Assembly (NCBI GenBank): GCA_019058425.1
Contig: JAHPYZ010000014.1
Location: forward strand, 1-51,900
Length of the DNA: 51,900 nt
Source: Promethearchaeota archaeon
GTDB taxonomy: Archaea; Asgardarchaeota; Lokiarchaeia; Sigyniarchaeales; SOKP01
Direction of reading: 5' to 3'
Below the pieces are notes generated by a model that had not been told where the DNA came from, did not search any database, and was given only the letters and a program-made list of their open reading frames with translations. Each line of letters begins with the position of its first letter. Position 1 is the stretch's first letter. Made by a program: the position numbers and the translations under genes. Shown one piece after another: positions 44,433 to 51,900 of the stretch.

Positions 44433-45890
44433 ATGACAAATTACAATGAAATTTTCAGTGAAGTTCTAAAGGAAATTACTCCAACTCAAAGAGAAATAGA
44501 AATCATCAACAATATAACAAAGAAATTAAAAGATTTATTGGATAACAGAGCAAAAGAATTAAGTATTAACTATAAAAAAATAGAACCTCAGGGCTCTACT
44601 GGAATTAAACAAACTCAATTAAGAAATGATTTTGATATAGATCTATTTATTGGTTTAGATTATAACCTATATAAATCCAAATACAATGGATTGAGTAAAA
44701 GTAAATTAAAAAAAGAATCAAAAAAAGACTTTTTAGCATTATGTAATAATTGGATTATTCCAAGTTTAACAAGCGTCGAATTTCATAACCCACGTCTTTT
44801 ATATGCAGAGCATCCATATGTTACAGTTGATTATCATTCCAATAATATTAAAATTAAGATTGATATTGTTTTATATTTTGATTTGGATTTAGAATACATT
44901 AATAAGAATGGTCCAATAACTGCTGTTGATAGATCTCCTTGGCATGGTTGTTTTGTTAGAGATAAATTAAGTTCTACTCAGAAAAATGATGTAAGAATTT
45001 TAAAGCAGTTTTTTAAATCTTGTTATAGTTATGGAGATAAAAGCCCGGTAGGAAAAGTTGGTTTTATAGGATACAGCGCAGAGCTGTTAATTTATTATCT
45101 AGAAAACCTAGAAAATCTCTTCGAAAATTTTAATAAATTACAATCAAAAAAACTCGATTTCTTTAACAGAACTGAAGAAGAATTAAATAAGATTGGCCAC
45201 TTTAGAAATGATTATCTTATTATCATTGATCCTATCGACAAAAATCGAAATGTCGCTTCAGCAATTTCAGAGAGAGCATATACATATTGTAATTACAGAA
45301 TAAGTGAATTTTTAAAAAATCCTCGGCTAGACTTTTTTAGAATTAAACCAATTCCCGAAATTGATATATCAGATAAACTTAATTCCATCCTCTCGCATAT
45401 ATATATCGTAGAATTACAAAATATTGAAAAAAATATTCATTATACAATAAATCGAGATAAATTATATTCCCTAAGCGAAAGTCTCATAGCAAATGGTGAA
45501 AAAGAATTTTCCCACTTTGAACGATTTGGGAAGATAATTTGTGAAGTATACTTTGAAGATTTGATTGATCAATATAATTTGGCTATATATTGCGAAAAAC
45601 CTAATATCTCTAAAACATATGATCGTAGAGGCCCCCCTGTTGGGGAAAAGATCCATGCTAACAATTTTAAAAAAAAAAATCCAGATTTTTTTGAAAAAAC
45701 AGATTATCTCTGGGTAAAAACTTCACGAGAATACGTAGATTTCGTTGATTATTTAAAAGATTTTGTGAAGTCTAAAATTCCAGATAATTTTAGGATTATA
45801 AATATTTCACTCGCATCTAATACTATTAGTTCCTCTGGAAAAAAAGCTATAACTATCCTAAAAAATATGGTATTGCCTTTTAATATCTAG
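44433..45890 (+). CDS. cca: Archaeal (class I) CCA-adding tRNA nucleotidyltransferase
   Basis: Adds or repairs the 3' CCA of tRNAs. The nucleotidyltransferase motif is EPQGSTGIKQTQLRNDFDID, L-F (G-S with D-x-D), the third carboxylate is in IKIDIVLYFD, and TAVDRSPWHGCFVRDKL with DVRILKQFFKSCYSYGDK is typical of archaeal class I enzymes. The G-S-T-G-I-K-Q-T segment is a variant of the usual G-S-x-A-(R/K)-x-T. 485 aa is within family range. Confidence 0.92.
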   Translation: MTNYNEIFSEVLKEITPTQREIEIINNITKKLKDLLDNRAKELSINYKKIEPQGSTGIKQTQLRNDFDIDLFIGLDYNLYKSKYNGLSKSKLKKESKKDFLALCNNWIIPSLTSVEFHNPRLLYAEHPYVTVDYHSNNIKIKIDIVLYFDLDLEYINKNGPITAVDRSPWHGCFVRDKLSSTQKNDVRILKQFFKSCYSYGDKSPVGKVGFIGYSAELLIYYLENLENLFENFNKLQSKKLDFFNRTEEELNKIGHFRNDYLIIIDPIDKNRNVASAISERAYTYCNYRISEFLKNPRLDFFRIKPIPEIDISDKLNSILSHIYIVELQNIEKNIHYTINRDKLYSLSESLIANGEKEFSHFERFGKIICEVYFEDLIDQYNLAIYCEKPNISKTYDRRGPPVGEKIHANNFKKKNPDFFEKTDYLWVKTSREYVDFVDYLKDFVKSKIPDNFRIINISLASNTISSSGKKAITILKNMVLPFNI

Positions 45891-46009
45891 TGTATTAGCT
45901 GAATTTATTAATTTATCTGGTAGAAACATAAAACTTTTATCATTTCTCGTATTCTTTTCTTTAATTATAACATTAGAATTAACTATAATTGGTACGATGT
46001 GAACTATAA

Positions 46010-48262
46010 ATGGTTAAAGTGAAAAATCCAGACGAAATCGCTAAACTGGTTACTTCTGGTTCATATGAAAAGAAAAGAATTTTCAGTATTACGGCTCACA
46101 TTGATCACGGTAAAACTACTGCTACAGACTACTTGCTTCGTAGAGCTGGACTTATGAGACCTGAAGATGCAGGTCAACTTCAGATGACTGATAGTGATGA
46201 TGAAGAGCAAGAGAGAGGAATAACAATATTCACTAGTGTAGTTTTACTCGCATTCAATGATCCAAGAAAACCTGATGATGAGGAACCTTATATTATTCAA
46301 CTAAATGATACTCCAGGCCATATCTCTTTTACTGGTGAAGTCTCAAGAGCACTCAGAGGTAGTGATGGTGCTATAATATTAGTAGATGCTCTTGAGGGAG
46401 TTATGACTCAAACTGAAACTAATATTAGGTTATCTGTAGGTGAAGAATTCTGTAAACCTGTCCTCTTTATAAATAAAGTTGATAGATTAATCAGTGAATT
46501 AAAATTGAGTCCTCAAGATACTTTCGCAAAAATTGATAAAATCACACGAGAAATAAATGAGTTAATTAAAAAAGTTAGACCCGAAGGATCTGATTGGAGC
46601 ATAGATTTTGCCAAAAACTCCGTTGCTGTAGGCTCAGCTAAGCATGGGTGGGGTTTTACTTATGAAATTTTACTTGAAAAGGATTTGAAACCTCAAGATG
46701 TTTTTGCTAAGTATAATGAAGGAGATATTCAATGGTTAAGGGATAATCTACCATTAGATGAACCCATGTTAAGAATGATTGTTGATCATCTTCCAGATCC
46801 AATTGCAGCTTCCAAATATAGAATCCCTCATATATGGGGTGGAGACCTAAATTCAAAATTAGGTCAAGCACTTCAAAGAAGTGATCCAAATGGGCCACTT
46901 TATGGAATGATTACAAAAATTTTTCTTGATCCTAAGAGAAATTATCAAGCTACACTTATAGGTCGTGTTTTTTCTGGAACTTTTGATCAAACAGACTCAA
47001 TTTATCTGATTAACAGTGATTCAAGCAACCGAGTAAAAAGATTAGGTGTCATGGAAATTACAGATATTTTAGATATTCCTAAAATTCCAGCGGGAAACCT
47101 TTTTGCATTATTTGGGTTTATATGTCCTTCTGGTGAGACTTTTATGCTTTCCAATGATATTCCTAAGGACAAAGAAGAGAGGAAGAGATTGCCCTCTTTT
47201 GAAAAAATACATTATGCATGTGAAGCAGTCGTCTCAAGAAGTATAAAGCCAAAAGATCCACATGAAATTGATAAATTGGATGATGTTGTAAGCAAATGGC
47301 TAAAAGCTGATCCAACAGCTGAATATAGAAGGGATGAAGAATCAGGTGAATTTATACTCTCAGGAATAGATCCACTACAAATAGAAATCCTAGTTAAGAG
47401 AATTAATAATCAAGTTCAAATTAATATTGGAGAACCGATCATCGTTTATCGAGAAAAAATAACAAAAAAGAGTCCAGATTATTATACTAAATCCGCAAAC
47501 ACGCATAATCGGATTTTACTATATATTGAACCGTTAGATGAAACTACTGAAAGACTAATTGAAACAGGTAAAGTGAACGATCTGCAAAATGATAAAGATC
47601 GGGCTCAGATACTCCGGGAAGAAGCTGGATGGGATGCTAAAGAAGCTAGACGAATTGTTGACGTATACCAAGGAAGTGCTCTTGTAAATGGTGCATCTGG
47701 ATTACAAAGATTTGATCGTGTTAGATCCTATCTAAGTGCTGCTTTTAGAGATTGGGTTGGTAATTGTATTATTGCAAAAGAACCCGCTACTGGTATTAAA
47801 GTAGTATTTACAGACATGACCATACACGAAGATCCCAGACATACTCAATATGGGCAGATAGCTGGAATGGCGTTTTCTGCCATGTCATTAGCTATGTTAG
47901 ACGCAAGTCCTCATCTTTTTGAACCAATTCAGAGAATTGATATAAAAACACCACAAGGAAGTGAAGGTGGAGTAACAGCAATTATAACTAAGCGAAGAGG
48001 TCGTATTACTAATGTCCTTCCTGAAGGAGAATATGTTAGAATTCAAGGTCAAATTCCTGCTGCTGAAACAATTGGGATCGCTGATGATATCCGAGGATCA
48101 ACCCAAGGAAGAGCATTTTTCGGATATGAATTCAAAGGATTTGAAAAGGTTCCTCCTGCGCAAGAAGAAGATCTAATTATGGAAATTCGTAGACGTAAAG
48201 GGATGCCTGAAGAAATGCCAAGTAGAAAAAGCTGGGAGCGATTTATATATAAACGTACATAA
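46010..48262 (+). CDS. fusA: Elongation factor 2 family GTPase, divergent (aEF-2 or its paralogue)
   Basis: Ribosomal translocase family. G1 TAHIDHGKTT, G2 EQERGITIF, G3 NDTPGHISF and G4 INKVDRL are intact, and all five domains appear present in 750 aa. The diphthamide loop, normally L-H-x-D-A-I-H-R-G-P/G-x-Q, here reads TIHEDPRHTQYGQIAGM: the histidine is kept but R-G-x-x is replaced by T-Q-Y-G. The G-domain is also unlike canonical archaeal EF-2 in places (TDSDDEEQERG, FTSVVLLAFND). Several Asgard genomes are known to carry an EF-2 paralogue with an altered diphthamide motif. GATGTGA with a 7-nt spacer precedes the ATG. Whether this is the only EF-2 of the cell is unknown. Confidence 0.92.
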   Translation: MVKVKNPDEIAKLVTSGSYEKKRIFSITAHIDHGKTTATDYLLRRAGLMRPEDAGQLQMTDSDDEEQERGITIFTSVVLLAFNDPRKPDDEEPYIIQLNDTPGHISFTGEVSRALRGSDGAIILVDALEGVMTQTETNIRLSVGEEFCKPVLFINKVDRLISELKLSPQDTFAKIDKITREINELIKKVRPEGSDWSIDFAKNSVAVGSAKHGWGFTYEILLEKDLKPQDVFAKYNEGDIQWLRDNLPLDEPMLRMIVDHLPDPIAASKYRIPHIWGGDLNSKLGQALQRSDPNGPLYGMITKIFLDPKRNYQATLIGRVFSGTFDQTDSIYLINSDSSNRVKRLGVMEITDILDIPKIPAGNLFALFGFICPSGETFMLSNDIPKDKEERKRLPSFEKIHYACEAVVSRSIKPKDPHEIDKLDDVVSKWLKADPTAEYRRDEESGEFILSGIDPLQIEILVKRINNQVQINIGEPIIVYREKITKKSPDYYTKSANTHNRILLYIEPLDETTERLIETGKVNDLQNDKDRAQILREEAGWDAKEARRIVDVYQGSALVNGASGLQRFDRVRSYLSAAFRDWVGNCIIAKEPATGIKVVFTDMTIHEDPRHTQYGQIAGMAFSAMSLAMLDASPHLFEPIQRIDIKTPQGSEGGVTAIITKRRGRITNVLPEGEYVRIQGQIPAAETIGIADDIRGSTQGRAFFGYEFKGFEKVPPAQEEDLIMEIRRRKGMPEEMPSRKSWERFIYKRT

Positions 48263-48284
48263 TTTTTTTTATTTTCCTTTTTTT
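48263..48284 (+). terminator. Oligo-T terminator tract after EF-2
   Basis: Two T-runs (48263-48270 and 48278-48284) follow the stop codon almost directly, in the short gap between the convergent EF-2 and GTPase genes. Likely termination site for EF-2. Confidence 0.55.
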
Positions 48285-48311
48285 AAACTATATTGAAGAA
48301 ACAAGACACAT

Positions 48312-48884
48312 CTAAGCAAAGTCTGAAATTTTAGCAATCGCGTATAACCTCTTAACAAGTGCTTTAAAAGCATCGGTTACTCCTTGCCCTGTCAATGCAC
48401 TTGTTTTATAATACCCAATAAATTTATTATCCTTTGCAAATTGTTCTACATTTATATTAGATGTTGGTGAACCAGGATTTGAACTTAAATTTGCCTCATC
48501 AATTAAATCCACTTTATTTCCAAATAAGACTAATGGTATATTTCCACAATGCTTTTTGAGATCGTCAAACCATCGAGGAACATGGACATAACTCTGATTT
48601 TGCTCTGGAGAGTGAGAAAAAACTATTATTGCTCCACTACTCCCTGTGTAGAACCTTTGACGTAATGCTTGAAACTGATCTTGTCCTGCAATGTCCCAAA
48701 GGAATAATTCGACTTTCTCTCCATCAATTTCTTCCTCATATTTTGAAAATTGGGTTCCTAATGTTGCTATATACTCCTTTTTAAAAGAACCTTGAGTATA
48801 TTTTTTAATTAATGAAGTTTTACCAACAGCTCCATCTCCAACGACAACTATTTTAAAGCCGTATCCTTTTTCGTCATCACTCAT
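48312..48884 (-). CDS. Ras/Rab-like small GTPase 1
   Basis: Eukaryote-like small GTPase. G1 GDGAVGKTSL, switch I threonine in YIATLGTQF, G3 WDIAGQDQF, G4 GNKVDL and G5 TSALT are complete. The C-terminus (AIAKISDFA) has no CaaX or Cys-Cys prenylation signal. ATG 48884 (MSDDEKGYGFK) is preferred because the paralogue starts MSDKAFGFK. An S/P-rich insertion (NLSSNPGSPTSN) lies between G4 and G5. Tandem paralogue of the gene at 49061. Cellular role unknown. Confidence 0.93.
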   Translation of the reverse strand: MSDDEKGYGFKIVVVGDGAVGKTSLIKKYTQGSFKKEYIATLGTQFSKYEEEIDGEKVELFLWDIAGQDQFQALRQRFYTGSSGAIIVFSHSPEQNQSYVHVPRWFDDLKKHCGNIPLVLFGNKVDLIDEANLSSNPGSPTSNINVEQFAKDNKFIGYYKTSALTGQGVTDAFKALVKRLYAIAKISDFA

Positions 48885-49060
48885 TATGGTTCTCAATTTA
48901 TCTAGGTCTAATTTGCTTTCTTATATAATAAAACTCAGATATTTTAAATTTTTATACTACAAAAATTACAAATAATTTTGTAGTAATTAAAACGAATATA
49001 TTATCTCAATATTTTAAAATGAATAGTATAAATTATATTTAAATGATGTTCTAGTAATAT

Positions 49061-49612
49061 TTATAGGCTAGCTCGTTGATATAATTTAAAAACTAATGTT
49101 TGAAAACCTTCTTTAACCCCTTGACTTGTTAATGCGCTAGTTTTAAAATATTTCATGATGTTATGATCTTGGGCAAATTTCTCAACATGAACATCTGATG
49201 TTGCATAACTAGGACTAGCCAATGCATTCTGATCAACTAGATCAGCTTTATTACCAAATAATATAATGGGAATTCTTCCGCATGCTTCTGTAATATTCGA
49301 TAACCATTTATCAATGTTGTGATAAGTTTCAAGTTCTTCAGGAGCAAGAGAAAAAACTATAATTGCTCCACTACTCCCTTTATAAAATTTGTCACGTAAT
49401 AAGGCAAATGATTCTTGACCGGCTAAATCCCATAAAAATAATTCGACCATTTCTCCATTGACAGTTTCTTCATATCTCGAAAATTGCATACCTAAGGTAG
49501 AAATATAATCTTTTTCAAACGTATTGGTTGTATATCTTTTAATTAGTGAAGTTTTCCCTACACCACCGTCACCGATTATAATTATTTTAAAACCGAAAGC
49601 TTTATCACTCAT
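49061..49612 (-). CDS. Ras/Rab-like small GTPase 2
   Basis: Paralogue of the preceding GTPase, clearly homologous over its whole length. G1 GDGGVGKTSL, switch I YISTLGMQFSRYEE, G3 WDLAGQESF, G4 GNKADLV, G5 TSALT. It has a similar short insert (ALASPSYATSDVHVE) before G5 and also lacks a C-terminal cysteine. It lies upstream of GTPase 1 with a 176-nt gap, so separate promoters are possible. The pair is a tandem duplication. Confidence 0.93.
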   Translation of the reverse strand: MSDKAFGFKIIIIGDGGVGKTSLIKRYTTNTFEKDYISTLGMQFSRYEETVNGEMVELFLWDLAGQESFALLRDKFYKGSSGAIIVFSLAPEELETYHNIDKWLSNITEACGRIPIILFGNKADLVDQNALASPSYATSDVHVEKFAQDHNIMKYFKTSALTSQGVKEGFQTLVFKLYQRASL

Positions 49613-49716
49613 AGTTTAATTCTATTTTGCTTTTTATTAGTTTTTCTAATAATAAAAATAAGATTTTTTAAGCCTTGCGAAAAGATTAATCATTGGTAAA
49701 TTATATTATCAATATT

Positions 49717-50838
49717 TTATTTTTTTATTTTTAGATTGTTCTTCAATTCTTCTGCAAGGTTTCCCAATTTAACTGCGGTTGCAGTAATTTCTTCTAAAGA
49801 GGATGTTTGTTGCTCAGTGGAAGCACTTATTTCTAACATAGAATTCGAAGTTGTTTTTATTTCTCTAATCATTTCTTGAATATCACCTTTGGTACTTTGA
49901 ACAACATTCTTAGATTCTTCTGCTAATTTACGGACTTCATCCGCTACAACAGCGAAGCCACGTCCATGCTCTCCAGCTCTACCTGCTTCAATACTTGCAT
50001 TTAATGCTAATAGGTTTGTTTGCTCTGAAATATTTGTAATGATATCCATAATATTTTGAACTTTATTCGAGGATTCCATCATGGTGAGTGTTTTGGTAGC
50101 AACCCCTTGAGTAGTTGATGATATTTCTTCCGAAGCTGAATTTACTTCACTTGCACTTGCTGCTAATTCTGTAGCAATATTTGATACGTTAATACTTGCC
50201 TGAGAGCCAGAATTTACAATAGTTTCAAGCATATTTTGATAATTCTGAATTCTTATCTCTGCAAAAGCAACAATTGCAGTGGCTAAAAGAACAGAAGCAA
50301 AAAATAGATATACACCTTGACCAAGTTCAGGACTGGGGATAACACCGATGGCATAATTGGATATATTAATGTAAACCATAAAATTCGATAATGTTGACAA
50401 TAGAAGGAAAATGCGTGTTGGACTCCTTTGCTTCAAATAGATTCGTAGATTTAATACTAGACTTATGAAAGAAATCACTGCGGTAAAATAAAGTATTCCA
50501 ATCACTCCTGGAGTAAAACCTGCTACTGCCATTAGCTTAAATATATCTTTATTTTGGTTTGAATCCCTTTTTGATTTAATAAAAAGATTATGATATTCTT
50601 TAATTATAATAATAAACACAGTGAAAGATGTTAAAGCAGATACCATTCCTGACATAGAAGATAATCCTTCAATAAAAACTGAAGCAACTCGAGTTAAAGC
50701 ATCCATAGTAGCGATAATATAAACAGGTAACCACTTCCGCATTTCACGCTTTTTCCGCGATACAAATCCTAGTATGATGGTAGCTGCAATAAGAATAACT
50801 GCCATTTCTGCATTTAAAAAAATGTAATCAAATATCAT
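49717..50838 (-). CDS. Seven-TM methyl-accepting chemotaxis-like receptor
   Basis: N-terminal about 200 residues hold seven hydrophobic segments (near 8-25, 36-55, 60-80, 102-120, 122-140, 147-163, 174-195) with no extracytoplasmic sensor domain. The C-terminal about 170 residues are an MCP signalling coiled coil whose tip [40 protein letters not shown] is canonical for CheA/CheW contact. There is no HAMP domain and the coiled coil is short. ATG 50838 is chosen over an upstream TTG; 373 aa. No che genes are in the window. Confidence 0.88.
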   Translation of the reverse strand: MIFDYIFLNAEMAVILIAATIILGFVSRKKREMRKWLPVYIIATMDALTRVASVFIEGLSSMSGMVSALTSFTVFIIIIKEYHNLFIKSKRDSNQNKDIFKLMAVAGFTPGVIGILYFTAVISFISLVLNLRIYLKQRSPTRIFLLLSTLSNFMVYINISNYAIGVIPSPELGQGVYLFFASVLLATAIVAFAEIRIQNYQNMLETIVNSGSQASINVSNIATELAASASEVNSASEEISSTTQGVATKTLTMMESSNKVQNIMDIITNISEQTNLLALNASIEAGRAGEHGRGFAVVADEVRKLAEESKNVVQSTKGDIQEMIREIKTTSNSMLEISASTEQQTSSLEEITATAVKLGNLAEELKNNLKIKK

Positions 50839-50999
50839 TACCAAATTCTAAATTACCCCAATTATACTATAAGCTGTTTTCATTAAGATTTTTCTTTAAA
50901 TGGGAGGAAAAAGAATTGTTATATATGTTAGATCATTAGAAAAAAATTTCGTATTGATGCTACAAAAAAGTACAAACTATAAAACTCTAATAGTTAGAG

Positions 51000-51710
51000 T
51001 TAGAAGTTGAACAATTTAATTAAATTTTCAGTATTATCTACCAATATATCGGGGTTATGTTCTAGTAATGTCTGCTTTTTGGCTAATCCACTAGCGACAC
51101 TAACCATCTTAACTTTTGCGGCTTTTCCTGCGTCTACATCAGTAGTCATATCTCCTATAAAAATAACATCTGAAGGCTTCAGTTTCCATTTATCAAGTAT
51201 TTTTAAGATTCCTTCAGGATCAGGTTTAACTTCTGTAACATCATTAAATCCTACTATCGTATCGAAAAATTTTGATAGCTTATATTTTTCCAGAACCTCT
51301 TCAGCATATTGACTTTTATTATTAGTTAATATCGCTAATTTAACCTTTTTAGCCAATTTTGAAATTAAATCATCGATACCTTCAAAGATTGTTGATTCTG
51401 CTTCTTTATATTTATTAAATTGATTAAACATAAATATAGCGATTCGAAGTTTCTTAAAGAAGCTAATTCCTTCCAAGAACTCTACTTTAAGCAAATCATA
51501 TGAATTTAAAAGAATTTTAGGTACAGGATAATTTTGAATTTCTTCAATTAGATGTGCTATTTCTTCCATAACTTCATCTGTGTTCACATTCATATCATAT
51601 TTTTCTACAGAGTCATCAACTGCTTTTTTAATTGCTTCGGAAATATCATAAATCACACCATCCATATCGAAGATAATCCCTTTATAATTCTCTAAGTTTA
51701 ATTTTTCCAT
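51000..51710 (-). CDS. HAD-superfamily phosphatase (phosphoglycolate phosphatase-like)
   Basis: Haloacid-dehalogenase fold hydrolase, subfamily I with a helical cap. Motif I GIIFDMDGVIYD holds the nucleophile Asp, motif II KLAILTNNKSQ, motif III lysine in VKPDPEGILKIL, motif IV IFIGDMTTDVDAGKAAKVKM. Likely dephosphorylates a small sugar phosphate; true substrate unknown. 236 aa. It is 156 nt upstream of the chemoreceptor-like gene on the same strand. Confidence 0.88.
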   Translation of the reverse strand: MEKLNLENYKGIIFDMDGVIYDISEAIKKAVDDSVEKYDMNVNTDEVMEEIAHLIEEIQNYPVPKILLNSYDLLKVEFLEGISFFKKLRIAIFMFNQFNKYKEAESTIFEGIDDLISKLAKKVKLAILTNNKSQYAEEVLEKYKLSKFFDTIVGFNDVTEVKPDPEGILKILDKWKLKPSDVIFIGDMTTDVDAGKAAKVKMVSVASGLAKKQTLLEHNPDILVDNTENLIKLFNF

Positions 51711-51787
51711 AAGTCTATTAATATTTAGAACAATTTTAATTTATACGAATATCAATATTTTAATTATAAGACTATAAAAAATTTTAT

Positions 51788-51900
51788 TTAATATCCCTTT
51801 TGAGTTATGATGGACGGAAACCAATGAGGCGGAAACGGAAAACCATGATTTGGAGGAGGTTGAGGTTGATGCGTTGGATTAGGACATTTTGATAGGGGAA
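51788..51900 (-). CDS. Proline-rich C-terminal end of a gene leaving the window (partial)
   Basis: On the minus strand an open frame enters from the right edge and ends at TAA 51788-51790. It reads CPNPTHQPQPPPNHGFPFPP then HWFPSIITQKGY. The base composition is much richer in C (G on the plus strand) than the flanks, and the proline/histidine/aromatic pattern is not what random AT-rich sequence would give. Only the last 36 codons are visible, so the protein cannot be identified. It may be a disordered tail. Confidence 0.45.
   Translation of the reverse strand, partial: PLSKCPNPTHQPQPPPNHGFPFPPHWFPSIITQKGY

Noticed and set aside
1-51900. CRISPR arrays, insertion sequences, tRNA and rRNA genes.
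   Set aside because: No regularly spaced direct repeats, no transposase-like protein and no tRNA/rRNA-like sequence were found by reading; a covariance-model search would be the decisive test for small RNAs.

Overview
The window is AT-rich DNA from an archaeon, most likely an Asgard archaeon (Promethearchaeota), possibly Lokiarchaeia-like. The information-processing genes are all of archaeal/eukaryotic type: PCNA, RFC small subunit, primase PriS/PriL, GINS, TFS, Rpo11, Csl4, aIF2alpha, Nop10, L44e, S27e, aIF5B, EF-1A, EF-2 and a class I CCA enzyme. With them are three eukaryote-like small GTPases (one Arf-like, two Ras/Rab-like) and an unusually large STT3/AglB. EF-1A carries the longer loop shared by eukaryotes, TACK and Asgard archaea. 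The lineage call is an inference from gene content; no 16S rRNA gene is present.

Layout. (1) 1-2.4 kb: the end of a NrdD-like protein without a glycyl-radical tail, convergent with pyrB. (2) 2.5-18 kb: all members of the conserved archaeal replication/translation neighbourhood (L44e, S27e, TFS, PCNA, PriL, PriS, GINS, Nop10, aIF2alpha). Here they are pulled apart by metabolic and transport genes, and aIF2alpha-Nop10 is inverted. A visibly GC-richer block at 9.9-12.8 kb between PCNA and PriL holds an HXXEE membrane protein, an ABC-2 exporter and a divergent TetR regulator with a 20-bp palindromic operator. Two genes of this block are each interrupted by a single in-frame stop where a glutamine codon is expected. 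(3) 18-22.7 kb: a conserved unknown protein, an aldehyde:ferredoxin oxidoreductase and two aldo/keto reductases. (4) 23-27.6 kb: EF-1A, an Arf-like GTPase, and a minus-strand operon Csl4 / unknown / Rpo11 / RNase III-like / DUF99. (5) 27.7-32.2 kb: a METTL5-like methyltransferase, a remnant of a second enolase 3' end, a small acidic protein, enolase, RFC small subunit and TruA. (6) 32.4-41.5 kb: AglB with five C-terminal repeats, uvrB broken by a 32-nt insertion, and uvrA. (7) 41.6-51.9 kb: aIF5B, an MBL hydrolase, CCA enzyme, a divergent EF-2, two tandem Rab-like GTPases, a 7-TM chemoreceptor-like protein, a HAD phosphatase, and the proline-rich end of a gene leaving the window.

The most unusual theme is how many otherwise well-preserved genes carry one expression problem: two Gln-to-stop sites, one 32-nt hairpin insertion, and three ORFs without an NTG start. 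At the position where initiation is expected, those three have ATT, ATT and possibly GTT. These may be gene decay, assembly errors or unusual decoding, and the sequence alone cannot separate them. I saw no CRISPR array, tRNA, rRNA, insertion sequence or replication origin.
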